This document shows, in pieces, positions 27,947 to 36,293 of a stretch of DNA of 64,000 nucleotides. A program made the position numbers and the translations under genes. How positions within the stretch are numbered: the stretch's first letter is position 1; each line of letters starts with the position of its first letter. Under the pieces are notes generated by a model. The model saw only the letters and a list, made by a program, of their open reading frames with translations, was not told the DNA's origin and did no database searches. The DNA is from an uncultured Bacilli bacterium (lineage in GTDB: Bacteria > Bacillota_I > Bacilli_A > RF39 > UBA660): NCBI GenBank assembly GCA_947627805.1, contig CANQXB010000001.1, forward strand, positions 1-64,000. The letters run 5' to 3'.

Positions 27947-30424
27947 ATGGTGAGAGGAGATCCCAATAACGAAGAAATGAAATTAAATTTCGTTGCTAAA
28001 GTTTGGGATGAAAAAGCAAATGATGGTCAAGGTGCATATAAACCTATATATGTTGCGCCAGATGCTACCTCTAACACTAGAGGAGATGTTTATTTATCAG
28101 ATGCTGTTGATGGTACGGATAACGCGGAGACTGGTGTAACAGCAGCAACCCCCGCGGCTGTAAAAGCAGTGAATGATAAAATTGATGATAAAGTATCTAA
28201 ATCGGATTTAGAAACACAGTCTATTAAAAGTTCTTTGAACCCAGATGTAACGGATACTCAAGATTTAGGCACAGAAGAACTAAAATGGAATGATATTTAT
28301 GCAAATAAATTCCACGGTGAATTAGACGGAAATGCGACTACTGCTTCAACTTTAAAAACTCCTCGTAATATTGGTATTAAAAATGGAGAAGCTGAAGAAT
28401 CAAAACTTCCTTTTGATGGCGCAGGAGATATAACTATTCCACTTAATAGTTTAGATGCTAGTACCTTGACAGTAGGAGAAGTTCCTCTAGCACGATTACC
28501 AAAAGCAGCTTTAGAGAGATTAGTTATTGTTCAAGACTTAGATGCAATGTATGATTTAACTACTGATACTGTGCAACTTGGAGATACAGTTCAATTAGAA
28601 GATACAAAAGCTATGTATTATGTAGTTGATGAAAGTAATCTTGATAATGAAAAAGGTTACGTTGAATATGTTGCGGCTACCGCCGCAAAAGCAACAGAAG
28701 CAGATAAATTAAGTGATGCAAATGTAGGTTCATCTAGCCATCCTGTTTATTTTAGTGGTGGAAAACCAGTTGCTACTTCTGGTACTACTGGGAGCACTAG
28801 CTGTCCTGTTTATATATCTAATGGTGTGCCGACAGGAATTAGTGCTTTAAGTGTATCATATGGTGGTACAGGTGCTACAACTGCGAATGATGCTTGGACA
28901 GCACTTGGTGGCGGCAATATTGGCAAAATGAATTCTACTGGTTCTACTTCTTATTTCTTAAGAGCAGATGGTCAATGGGCTGCTCCACCTACGAGTAGCG
29001 GCAGTACTACAGATAATGACTATAGAGTACAACAGGCATATAGCAGTAACTCTAGTAGTTATCCGATTCTTTTAAGACCAGTTACTTCAGGTACTACTAC
29101 TACTACTACTACTGCATATTATAGTGGAGTTAGCATTACTCCATCTACAAATACTATTAATGGTAACTTAAGTGGTACTGCTTCTTATGCTACGTCCGCG
29201 GGAACTGCTAGTGGTTTATCTAGTACATTAGGTGTTTCTTATGGTGGTACAGGAAATACGTCATTGACTAGTAATCAAGTAGTTTTAGGTAATGGTAGTA
29301 GCGCATTAAAAACAACTAGTGCGACAGGAACAGGTGCTCTTTATCGTACTAGTACAACTGGAGCACCAAGTTTTGGCGTCTTACCAGTCGCGCAAGGTGG
29401 TACAGGTGTAACTAGTATTTCTGAGTTACAGAATTTAGTTGGAGGCGGAGGTTCTTCTTCTGATGTTAATGTAACGCAGAATGCGACAACAACTAATGCT
29501 AGTTATCCTATTTTATTAAAAGGTACAACTACATCTGGTTCATATACCGGTACTGTGTATTTTGATAGTGGGGTTACTCTTAATCCTTACACAAATATGA
29601 TTGCAGCTAACATTAGTGGAAATGCGGCGACTGCAACAACTGCTACTTCTGCGACAACAGCCACTACCGCAAGCGGTTTATCTAGCACATTAAGTATTAA
29701 TGGCGGTGGTACTGGTGTGACTACTCTTACCTCTAATCAAGTAGTCCTAGGTAATGGAACTTCTGCTTTAAAAACTACGTCAGCATCAGGAACTGGTGCA
29801 TTATATCGCACAGGAACAACAAGTGCTCCTAGCTTTGGCACACTAGGCGTTTCTTATGGTGGTACAGGTACGACAAGTTTAACAAGTAATCAAGTTGTGC
29901 TTGGTAGTGGAACTGGAGCTCTTAAAACAACTAGCGCATCTGGTGTAGGTATATTACATCGTACTGTCGCGACTTCTGCTCCTACTTTTGGACCAATAAA
30001 ATGGGAAACTGTAAATGTTACTTATAATACTACTAGTTCATTTGGTGGTACTAAACTTAAAGTGTTAACAAGTCCCAATGGTGAACAACGTGCTTATGTG
30101 TGCGGATGTAAAGCACTTAATATTCTTAAAATAGGTGTTCGTTTTGGTCTTGCTTCTGGTACAACTATAACAGCAGGGACTTGGACATTACTCACTTTAC
30201 CAACAGGATGGCGTCCTACTTCTAAACGAACGTTATATGATTTTTGTGAAATACAAGAAATGCATGCCCCAGAGGCACAAAGAGCACATTATTTAGGTAA
30301 ATTTATAGTATATATTAATACCAATGGTACAGTACAAGTATATATTCAATCAGCACGTAGTAATGTACAAGAAATTGCAATATATCAATTTCCTATAGAT
30401 ACTAGTCAATGGGGATTAACTTAA
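27947..30424 (+). CDS. Modular tail fibre, 825 aa, with Gly-Gly-Thr-Gly repeats
   Basis: The ATG at 27947 follows AAAAGGAGGTAG. The N-terminus (about 1-230) is an attachment domain with a DNT-to-TGVTAATPAAVKAVND segment common at fibre N-termini. The middle is Ser/Thr/Gly-rich and organised around repeated GGTG turns (SYGGTGATT, SYGGTGNTS, AQGGTGVTS, NGGGTGVTT, SYGGTGTTS). The last 140 residues form a distinct domain that could be the receptor-binding head. The low-complexity repeats and the variable head are typical of adsorption fibres. Confidence 0.75.
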   Translation: MVRGDPNNEEMKLNFVAKVWDEKANDGQGAYKPIYVAPDATSNTRGDVYLSDAVDGTDNAETGVTAATPAAVKAVNDKIDDKVSKSDLETQSIKSSLNPDVTDTQDLGTEELKWNDIYANKFHGELDGNATTASTLKTPRNIGIKNGEAEESKLPFDGAGDITIPLNSLDASTLTVGEVPLARLPKAALERLVIVQDLDAMYDLTTDTVQLGDTVQLEDTKAMYYVVDESNLDNEKGYVEYVAATAAKATEADKLSDANVGSSSHPVYFSGGKPVATSGTTGSTSCPVYISNGVPTGISALSVSYGGTGATTANDAWTALGGGNIGKMNSTGSTSYFLRADGQWAAPPTSSGSTTDNDYRVQQAYSSNSSSYPILLRPVTSGTTTTTTTAYYSGVSITPSTNTINGNLSGTASYATSAGTASGLSSTLGVSYGGTGNTSLTSNQVVLGNGSSALKTTSATGTGALYRTSTTGAPSFGVLPVAQGGTGVTSISELQNLVGGGGSSSDVNVTQNATTTNASYPILLKGTTTSGSYTGTVYFDSGVTLNPYTNMIAANISGNAATATTATSATTATTASGLSSTLSINGGGTGVTTLTSNQVVLGNGTSALKTTSASGTGALYRTGTTSAPSFGTLGVSYGGTGTTSLTSNQVVLGSGTGALKTTSASGVGILHRTVATSAPTFGPIKWETVNVTYNTTSSFGGTKLKVLTSPNGEQRAYVCGCKALNILKIGVRFGLASGTTITAGTWTLLTLPTGWRPTSKRTLYDFCEIQEMHAPEAQRAHYLGKFIVYINTNGTVQVYIQSARSNVQEIAIYQFPIDTSQWGLT
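29228..29995 (+). repeat. Three 51-codon modules in the fibre gene
   Basis: Three copies of a 51-residue unit lie at 29228-29380, 29690-29842 and 29843-29995. The last two are directly adjacent. All share the frame GGTG..(T/S)LTSNQVVLG.G..ALKTTSA.G.G.L.RT....AP.FG. Copies 1 and 2 are also very similar at the DNA level. Such repeats can recombine to change fibre length. Confidence 0.85.
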
Positions 30425-30464
30425 TATCTTTAATAAATATTTTTTTATCGAAAGGAGTATTTTC

Positions 30465-31001
30465 TTGGATAATCTTGTAAATTTACTGAGTCAATACTCC
30501 TTAGAGGGTATTATTATTTTTATTGTTATGATTATTGTAGCTTCTAAATTTATATTTGAAACTATTGATTGGTTGTGGCAAAAAATAAAAATAAAAGTTA
30601 CTAAAAAAAATGAAGAGCAAGAAAAAACAGAAGATATTGACCATTATTTTGAAAAAATAGATAAAAATTTTGAAGAAATTAATAAACGTTTTGATACAAT
30701 AGATGCTCAATCGCAGCAAACAAATGAACGTTTATCTTTTATAGAAGAACGTCAACAAGAAAATACTCGTTCTTATTTAATTGATGCACATCATAAATTC
30801 TGTTATGAAATAAAAGCTATAGATGATATAAACTTACAATCTATGGAAAGACGATATATGTATTATAAGACTCAAGGTGGCAATAGCTTTATTAATGAAT
30901 TAATGCAAGAAGTAAGACAATTACCAAGAGTTAATCTTAGTCATCCAATATCAGATATTACCTTAGAAAACATTGATAATGAAAGGAGCAATGATGGCTA
31001 G
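30465..31001 (+). CDS. Membrane-anchored coiled-coil protein of the lysis region, 178 aa
   Basis: The TTG start at 30465 is preceded by GAAAGGAGT. One N-terminal membrane segment (about residues 13-38, IIIFIVMIIVASKFIF) is followed by a basic stretch and then a charged coiled coil (about 50-100). The C-terminus is likely cytoplasmic. Its gene overlaps the start of the first endolysin by 8 bp. This type of protein is common next to phage endolysins; it could help holin action or membrane anchoring, but its function is not established from sequence. Confidence 0.65.
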   Translation: MDNLVNLLSQYSLEGIIIFIVMIIVASKFIFETIDWLWQKIKIKVTKKNEEQEKTEDIDHYFEKIDKNFEEINKRFDTIDAQSQQTNERLSFIEERQQENTRSYLIDAHHKFCYEIKAIDDINLQSMERRYMYYKTQGGNSFINELMQEVRQLPRVNLSHPISDITLENIDNERSNDG

Positions 31002-31983
31002 TACAGGTCAAAATGTTGCAGGAATCATGGAACATCTAGTAACTCATAGCTCACATGGATACACCCAAGGTAATCGTTGGGGTAACGGGCGTACAGAAAC
31101 TATTACTGTTAATGGACAGCAATATCAAGTTGCACTAGGTGACCGCGATTGTTCTTCAGGTTGTATTAGTGCCTGGGAAGCCGCAGGAGTAAATTGTGGC
31201 GGTGCTACTTATACAGGTAATATGCGTTCTTGTATGTGCGGTACCGGTAACTTTGTTTGGTATCCTGGCACTTCTTTTATCGCTAGTCCTGGTGACATGT
31301 ATCTTAATGAAAATAACCATGTTGCAATGTGTAAGCAACAGGTACCAGATGAGTTAATGGAATTTTCAATTTCTGAAACTGGCGGCATCTTTGGTGCTGA
31401 AGGAGATCAAACAGGTTGGGAAAGTCATATTGCTGCTTATTATAACTATCCTTGGGATGGAATCTTACATTATGTAGGTAGTGATGTTAGTGCTCCTAAT
31501 GTTGTGCAACCATCTATTCCTACTCCTTATCTAACTTATAGAGCTTCTACAGATCCAAATGGGCAATATTGGTTACCAGAAATGCAAGATTGGCATGACA
31601 CTGGTGGTTCTTCTGATGATTACGCAGGCGATGCTCTTAATCCAATTAGATGGCTTGCTATTCAAATGCCTGGTTGGTATCAAGTTAGAACTCAAGCTGG
31701 CGGTTGGCTTGTACCTGTTAGAGGATATAATATTAATGATCTAGAATTTGGTACTGCGGGTGACGGTTCTCCAATTTTAGATGTAAGAGCATACTATGAA
31801 ACCCAGAATCCCGCGGAAACTGGATGGCTAGGAATTGAATATCAATGTGCTGACCTCAATGAAAATTGGCTACCACTAATGGTTGATTTAACTGATACAG
31901 GTGGCTCCGCAGATGACTTTGCAGGAGATGCTGATAATCAACCAATTACTAAGTTTAGAGCTAGATTAGTTTCTACAGAATAA
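30994..31983 (+). CDS. Peptidoglycan hydrolase with Zoocin A-type wall-targeting domain, 330 aa
   Basis: ATG 30994 is chosen because AAAGGAG ends 5 bp before it; the ATG at 30991 would be too close. The N-terminal domain (about 1-160) has an NlpC/P60-like layout, with the catalytic Cys region GDRDCSSGCISAWEAAG and a later His in NNHVAMC. The C-terminal half (about 175-330) carries repeats of the type WLPEM-GDALNPI-GYNINDLEFGTAGDGSPIL, matching the Zoocin A target-recognition domain that binds the Gram-positive cross-bridge. It may be a tail-associated lysin or a true endolysin; position next to fibre and lysis genes allows both. Confidence 0.75.
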   Translation: MASTGQNVAGIMEHLVTHSSHGYTQGNRWGNGRTETITVNGQQYQVALGDRDCSSGCISAWEAAGVNCGGATYTGNMRSCMCGTGNFVWYPGTSFIASPGDMYLNENNHVAMCKQQVPDELMEFSISETGGIFGAEGDQTGWESHIAAYYNYPWDGILHYVGSDVSAPNVVQPSIPTPYLTYRASTDPNGQYWLPEMQDWHDTGGSSDDYAGDALNPIRWLAIQMPGWYQVRTQAGGWLVPVRGYNINDLEFGTAGDGSPILDVRAYYETQNPAETGWLGIEYQCADLNENWLPLMVDLTDTGGSADDFAGDADNQPITKFRARLVSTE

Positions 31984-32004
31984 ATAAATAGGAAGGAGAG
32001 GTTT

Positions 32005-32817
32005 ATGATAGATAACTATGGTATAGACTCTCTTCGTCCTAATGTAATTGTTTTAAAATCTTTAGACCAAGATATATCTGATCCAATTATCGCGGGTGCT
32101 GGTGAGGCAGGTGGTAATAAACTAGTTGTAGTTTTTGCACAAGAAGCTGCGGCAAGATTTACTCCTGAAACAAAAGTTTATCTTAACTGGCGCCATCAGG
32201 ATTTTGATAATGTCTGTGGATTTGATATGTTCCAAGAGCAACAAGAAGAAGAAGAGGTATCTATGAAATGCGGGACTCCGCATTGTATTTGGTCAATAGG
32301 GTGGCCCCGCAATATGAAACACGAAGGCACTGTTGAAGCTTCTATTGTGCTTTTGGATGCGGTCAGTAAAGATGAAACAGTTCATTTTAATATAAATGTT
32401 TTATCTGATTTGAACGGTTCAGAAAATCAGATGGACGATGAAGATTTTTCTTTATTTGAACAAGCCTTATTAGATGTAAATCAAACTATATCAGATACTA
32501 GAGATTTGTGGGAAGAAGCGCAAAAAGTTTTTGATGTTATATTTGATTTACAACAACAATTAACACAAGAATTAGAAGATGTTAAACAAGAAGCAGAAAA
32601 ATTAAAACAACAGCAAGAAGAGTTAATCCAAGAATGGAATGATTTCTTAGCTGAATATGAAAAATATGATGATAGGGTTAAACGTTTAGAAGAACAAATG
32701 TATATATGGTTTGCATATCATGGATTAGCATATTATCCTCGTATAGATACAAGTGATATTATTACTCCTGGCTTACCTGAATATAACTCAGAATTAAAAT
32801 TCAAAGGAGGTAACTAA
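32005..32817 (+). CDS. Baseplate/fibre protein with long coiled coil, 270 aa
   Basis: The ATG at 32005 follows GGAAGGAGAGG. The N-terminal half is beta-rich (residues 1-135), similar in style to BppU-type baseplate N-terminal domains. A long Glu/Gln-rich coiled coil (about 150-235) follows, then a short C-terminal tip. The layout suits a trimeric fibre that docks through its N-terminus. The stop overlaps the holin start (TAATG), so the two are translationally coupled despite their different roles. Confidence 0.55.
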   Translation: MIDNYGIDSLRPNVIVLKSLDQDISDPIIAGAGEAGGNKLVVVFAQEAAARFTPETKVYLNWRHQDFDNVCGFDMFQEQQEEEEVSMKCGTPHCIWSIGWPRNMKHEGTVEASIVLLDAVSKDETVHFNINVLSDLNGSENQMDDEDFSLFEQALLDVNQTISDTRDLWEEAQKVFDVIFDLQQQLTQELEDVKQEAEKLKQQQEELIQEWNDFLAEYEKYDDRVKRLEEQMYIWFAYHGLAYYPRIDTSDIITPGLPEYNSELKFKGGN

Positions 32818-33119
32818 TGGGGTTAGAAATGATTCCTATTAATGACTTTATTTCTCCAATTATTGTGCTTGCTTGTTTATGTGTTGGCTATGTAATTAAA
32901 AATATTATTCCTAATGAAAAAGTCAATAATTGGATTCCTTTAATTGTTTGTGCTTTAGGTATTATTCTTAATATTTGGAACAGTGGTGGTGTTGATTTAC
33001 TTATTGTAGTTACTGGTGCAATTAGTGGTCTTGCCTCTAGTGGTTTATATGAAGCATTTAAAGGTTTCATTGAAGCGCTTACTGCTCCTAAAGAAGCAAA
33101 AGAAGAAAATGCTGGTTAA
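32817..33119 (+). CDS. Holin, Hol44-type
   Basis: 100 residues; AAAGGAGG precedes the ATG. It has three likely membrane segments (about residues 10-28, 40-54, 60-82), the middle-to-last containing AISGLASSGLYEAFKGFIE, typical of the Hol44 / Phage_holin_5_2 family in phages of Clostridia and related hosts. The C-terminus is charged. It would form lesions in the cytoplasmic membrane, letting the downstream amidase reach the wall. Confidence 0.8.
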   Translation: MGLEMIPINDFISPIIVLACLCVGYVIKNIIPNEKVNNWIPLIVCALGIILNIWNSGGVDLLIVVTGAISGLASSGLYEAFKGFIEALTAPKEAKEENAG

Positions 33120-33121
33120 CT

Positions 33122-33256
33122 ATGGCTGAAGAAACAACTGCAATGTCTTGCGACGTTCCTGTTGATATTGACCTTTCTATCAACAGTGATTTAGTAGATA
33201 CTCGTGATTGTTCTCAGGATAACACAGCAGAGACAGAAGGTGAACAACTTGGCTAG
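33122..33256 (+). CDS. Small acidic protein between holin and amidase, 44 aa
   Basis: A short frame from ATG 33122 to TAG 33256 encodes 44 residues, very acidic (many Asp/Glu), with two Cys and no membrane segment. It starts 2 bp after the holin stop and overlaps the amidase start. The ribosome site is weak, so translation would rely on coupling with the holin. Its function is unknown; it may mainly serve to couple holin and amidase translation. Confidence 0.5.
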   Translation: MAEETTAMSCDVPVDIDLSINSDLVDTRDCSQDNTAETEGEQLG

Positions 33257-34478
33257 CTATGAAATTAAAAAATATCATGGCTCATTTAACCGCAGTTATC
33301 GAGGTAATACAAGTATTAAATATATTGTAATGCACTATACCGGTGCGGGTAGCTCTGCACCGGGTTGTGCTCGTAATAACTGTATTTATTTTTCTGGCGG
33401 AGATAGACAGGCTTCCGCGGATTACTTTGTTGATGATGCAGATATTTACGAATATAATGATCCTAGTTCTGGATATTATACTTGGCACTGCGGCGATGGC
33501 TATGGAGTATATGGTATTACTAATTCCAATTCTATTGGAATTGAAGTATGCATGAATGGTGATAATCCTTATACAGCGGCAGAAATTGATCGTGCAACTT
33601 TCTTAGTGCAGTATTTAATGAATAGATTTGGTATTCCTGCGAATAATATTGTGCGACATTATGATGCTTCCCGCAAATTATGTCCTTATTATTATGCTAA
33701 TCGTCAAGATGCGTGGAATAATTTAAAGGCACAATTAACTGGAGGAGCAGTTTCTGGCGATTCTTCCAATAGCAATGGAGGTTTTACTGATCCTACTGGA
33801 TTAAGTTTAACTGAAGTCGCACAACGTGTTATTAATGGTGAATTTGGTAATGGTGATGAACGTAAGCAACGTCTTATTGCTGCTGGATATGATTATAACG
33901 CGGTTCAAACAGAAGTTAATCGTTTGCTTGGTGGCGGTTCTGCTAATACTGGTTCTCCTTCTTCAAATGGAATTACAGCTGGTACATATCGTATTATAGT
34001 AGATAGCCTAAATGTGCGGACCGCACCTTCAACATCTGCACAATCTGTGGCAAGTTATAGTGCAGGAGAGAGCGTTATCTTAGACGGATGGTCAACAACC
34101 GCGAATGGTTATATTTGGGGTAGATACGTAGGAGCAAGTTCTGGTCAATACCGTTATATTGCCATTAAAGAAATTAACGGTTCTGATTATGCTGTTTTAA
34201 ATGGTACAACTGGGTCTGGCGGCAATAATGGTGTATCTACCAGTGTTCCCGCGGGACGTTATCAAGTAATTGTTGATACATTAAATGTGCGTACTGCGCC
34301 TACTACATCTGCGCAAGTTGCTACTTATTATAATAATGGTGGTACAGTAAACCTTGACGGATATTCTACTGTTGCAGATGGATATGTTTGGGGCAGATAT
34401 ATTGGTGCTACCAGTGGTCAATACCGTTATATTGCAATACGAACAACTGGTGGAACAGAATATGCTCAAAAAATTTAA
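33249..34478 (+). CDS. Endolysin: N-acetylmuramoyl-L-alanine amidase with CW_7 and two SH3 domains
   Basis: I choose TTG 33249 (protein begins ASYEIKKYHG) because AGAAGGTGA lies 5-10 bp upstream; the frame is open further up but lacks a site. The 409-residue protein has an Amidase_2-type domain (about 1-170) with Zn-ligand candidates in YIVMHYTG (His), RHYDASRKLCPYYY (His, Cys). A CW_7 wall-binding motif follows (about 180-230, RVINGEFGNGDERKQRL then AGYDYNAVQ). Two near-identical SH3-like repeats (about 245-325 and 335-409, each with LNVRTAP and YIWGRY or YVWGRY) end the protein. It cleaves the amide bond between MurNAc and the stem peptide. It is last in the late unit, before a strong terminator. 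Confidence 0.9.
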   Translation: MASYEIKKYHGSFNRSYRGNTSIKYIVMHYTGAGSSAPGCARNNCIYFSGGDRQASADYFVDDADIYEYNDPSSGYYTWHCGDGYGVYGITNSNSIGIEVCMNGDNPYTAAEIDRATFLVQYLMNRFGIPANNIVRHYDASRKLCPYYYANRQDAWNNLKAQLTGGAVSGDSSNSNGGFTDPTGLSLTEVAQRVINGEFGNGDERKQRLIAAGYDYNAVQTEVNRLLGGGSANTGSPSSNGITAGTYRIIVDSLNVRTAPSTSAQSVASYSAGESVILDGWSTTANGYIWGRYVGASSGQYRYIAIKEINGSDYAVLNGTTGSGGNNGVSTSVPAGRYQVIVDTLNVRTAPTTSAQVATYYNNGGTVNLDGYSTVADGYVWGRYIGATSGQYRYIAIRTTGGTEYAQKI

Positions 34479-34489
34479 GCAAAAAATAA

Positions 34490-34523
34490 GGGGTTAGTCT
34501 TAATTGACTAACCCCATTTTTTT
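34490..34523. terminator. Bidirectional terminator between convergent halves
   Basis: GGGGTTAGTC (34490-34499) pairs with GACTAACCCC (34506-34515) around TTAATT. On the + strand ATTTTTTT follows; on the - strand the tract TTATTTTTT follows the same hairpin. It can therefore end both the late (+) and the early (-) transcripts. The 56 bp between it and the next - strand stop (34524-34579) hold no gene I can support. Confidence 0.92.
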
Positions 34524-34579
34524 ATTTTACGCGTGTGCGGCAGCCGAAGCCATATTCCTGGATTCATGGATTCATCATT

Positions 34580-34753
34580 TTAGCGGCCATCATCTATTAA
34601 ATTATTAAGCTCATCTTGAAGATTAATTAATTGTACTTTAAAAGATAATAGTTGCTCTTTTAATGATGTAAGTCTACGTTCTAAGTTAGACATGCTTTTA
34701 TCAATGCTCTGTATATCTTGGATTATATCTACTATATCTCTCTGTGGTTGCAT
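34580..34753 (-). CDS. Small coiled-coil protein, 57 aa
   Basis: The ATG at 34753 is preceded by AAAGGGG at about 10 bp, and the frame ends with TAA at 34580-34582. The product (MQPQRDIVDIIQDIQ...) is almost wholly a predicted coiled coil with regular Leu/Ile heptads. It overlaps the 3' end of the upstream gene by 53 bp in another frame. It is the last gene of the - strand units before the terminator. No function is recognised. Confidence 0.6.
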   Translation of the reverse strand: MQPQRDIVDIIQDIQSIDKSMSNLERRLTSLKEQLLSFKVQLINLQDELNNLIDDGR

Positions 34754-34922
34754 AATAATTATACCCCTTTATCTTTTCTTGTAACATTGTTAAAAAAGGA
34801 ATTGCTTCTGTCATTGTATAACCACTATCATATGCGGCTTTCCATACTTTCCAAGCTGCTTCCGCGAGTTTCTGCGTATTCATTGTAGCTTCTACAATAT
34901 TTTTTGTCTCTAAATTATCCAA
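34701..34922 (-). CDS. Small hypothetical protein, 73 aa
   Basis: It starts at ATG 34922, 12 bp after the RuvC-like stop; AAAAGGTGATTTAAT provides a ribosome site. The product is a short helical, Ala/Tyr-containing protein (AEAAWKVWKAAYDSGYT) with a Tyr/Arg-rich C-terminus. I do not recognise it. It belongs to the - strand unit that starts at the promoter near 36995. Confidence 0.6.
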   Translation of the reverse strand: MDNLETKNIVEATMNTQKLAEAAWKVWKAAYDSGYTMTEAIPFLTMLQEKIKGYNYYATTERYSRYNPRYTEH

Positions 34923-34934
34923 TTAAATCACCTT

Positions 34935-35426
34935 TTAAAAATTAACAGGTGTTTGTTTCATTTCAATATTACCAGCTATTCCAATAGCAATAGCATCTGC
35001 TTCATCTTCAGTAATGTCAATATTAAATTTATTTTTTACAAAATCACAACTTTTATTTTTTTGTTCAGTCCTTGAACGTCCAAATTTAATATTAAAATTA
35101 TCTGTAATAATTTTTCGCCAATGAGATGGTGAGAGAATTAAATATTTTGTCTCATTAAAAAAACACCATAATAAAATTGTTGCTTGTACATAAGCTAATT
35201 TTTTATAAGTGTCTTTATTATTTTGATATTGAATATCTTCAAAATATATATATTCAAATTGATAATCTTTATATAATTTATATATTTTTTCCCACAAAGT
35301 ACCTAGACGGTTCTCAATAGATTCCGCGCTATGAATTTTAAAATGACCAAATTTTATCAATGAATTGTTATCAAAAATAGCCCAACCAGATGTGTTAAGA
35401 CTTTGATCTAACGCCAATATCTTCAT
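34935..35426 (-). CDS. RuvC-like Holliday junction resolvase, 163 aa
   Basis: I start at ATG 35426 (MKILALDQS), since GAAAGGAGAG lies just upstream; the ATG at 35447 precedes that site and has none. It has the RNase H-fold RuvC layout with acidic catalytic residues: D7 in ALDQS, E63 in YFEDIQ, and D141/D144 in TEDEADAIAIG. The length matches RuvC (about 160-170). It would resolve branched intermediates before packaging, or act in recombination with the Sak4-like ATPase. The start overlaps the 3' end of the small zinc protein. Confidence 0.85.
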   Translation of the reverse strand: MKILALDQSLNTSGWAIFDNNSLIKFGHFKIHSAESIENRLGTLWEKIYKLYKDYQFEYIYFEDIQYQNNKDTYKKLAYVQATILLWCFFNETKYLILSPSHWRKIITDNFNIKFGRSRTEQKNKSCDFVKNKFNIDITEDEADAIAIGIAGNIEMKQTPVNF

Positions 35427-35562
35427 CTTGTTGAACTCTCCTTTCATAACAATCTAAACATAACGCAATAACCGAACCATTTTGATTTACCCAAACCGCG
35501 GACTTGTGCTTCTTCCCGCATTTCTGACATTCAAAGCCTGAATCTGTCTCTATCTCTGTCAT
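35395..35562 (-). CDS. Small zinc-ribbon protein, 55 aa
   Basis: A short frame from ATG 35562 to TAA 35395-35397. The ATG overlaps the dUTPase stop as ATGA, and the 3' end overlaps the resolvase start by 32 bp, so it is tightly packed and probably co-translated. The product contains two CxxC pairs (ECQKCGKK and LCLDCYE) 19 residues apart, a single zinc ribbon. Small zinc-ribbon proteins like this are frequent in phage early regions; the role is unknown. Confidence 0.65.
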   Translation of the reverse strand: MTEIETDSGFECQKCGKKHKSAVWVNQNGSVIALCLDCYERRVQQDEDIGVRSKS

Positions 35563-36008
35563 ACTCCAGTACTCCCAAATCCTCCACGATTAGAGCTATT
35601 TAATTCTTCAACTTTCAATAGATGAATAGGAGGTTGATGTTGAATAATGCGGAATTGACATAATCTTGTATCTTTTGGAATACAAATAAAAGACTTATCT
35701 TGATTTAAGTTTAATACTGGCATTTTCCAAATATCATCATTCCCGCAATAACTCTCATCTATTACTCCAATATGGTTAGTTTGAATAATATTATATTTCA
35801 TAAAAGTAGAACTGCGGGGAACAATTAATGCTTCATATCCTTGTGGAAGTTCCATAGCAATACCTAAATTTACAAGACAAAATTCCCAAGGCTTTAAGAT
35901 TACCTCTTCATAAGTATAAAGATCAATCCAATCTCCCTTTTTTATTTGTTCTAATTTATGTGCTCCTGGGAGATATTTAATTATAATAGTCTCTGAAATA
36001 TTGCTCAT
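35559..36008 (-). CDS. dut: dUTPase (trimeric type), 149 aa
   Basis: Hydrolyses dUTP to dUMP and pyrophosphate, preventing uracil incorporation and feeding dTMP synthesis. The conserved motifs are visible in order: PRSST (64-68), GVIDESYCGND (81-91, with the catalytic Asp and the sugar-discriminating region), and the C-terminal RGGFGSTG (141-148). Length is normal for the family. It follows the upstream gene directly (stop 36009) and overlaps the zinc-ribbon gene. It belongs to a nucleotide-metabolism cluster with nrdD, nrdG and guanylate kinase. Confidence 0.93.
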   Translation of the reverse strand: MSNISETIIIKYLPGAHKLEQIKKGDWIDLYTYEEVILKPWEFCLVNLGIAMELPQGYEALIVPRSSTFMKYNIIQTNHIGVIDESYCGNDDIWKMPVLNLNQDKSFICIPKDTRLCQFRIIQHQPPIHLLKVEELNSSNRGGFGSTGV

Positions 36009-36278
36009 TTATTCACCAAAATCAATCTGTTGTTTTTGTTTATAGGTGATAGAATCAAGAGCAAAATCAGGATCGCGCAAACTATTAAAGATAAATTTAT
36101 ATTTTACTTGGTAATAAATTTCATCAGTTTTTTTATTTTCTTTTTGAGTCCAGCTAAAATTATTTAGTAGACACCCCATATTATCAGCTTCATCTTGCAA
36201 CTCTTTATGTAAAGCCTCAACATCTTGTATTGTTTCTACACGGACTTCATTTGTTGAACTAATTAAAAATTGTAACAT
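36009..36278 (-). CDS. Small hypothetical protein, 89 aa
   Basis: It starts at ATG 36278 with AAAAGGTGTT upstream and ends 1 bp before the dUTPase start. The protein is acidic, alpha/beta in character, with no motif I recognise (QFLISSTNEVRVET at the N-terminus, a conserved-looking YYQVKYKFIFNS strand pair). It is one of three small genes between the promoter near 36995 and dUTPase, so probably an early protein. Confidence 0.65.
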   Translation of the reverse strand: MLQFLISSTNEVRVETIQDVEALHKELQDEADNMGCLLNNFSWTQKENKKTDEIYYQVKYKFIFNSLRDPDFALDSITYKQKQQIDFGE

Positions 36279-36293
36279 TATAACACCTTTTCT

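Noticed and set aside
34524..34579. 19-codon frame and GC-rich patch just after the bidirectional terminator
   Set aside because: It is too short, without a ribosome site, and reads into the terminator; no attachment or packaging signal can be supported.
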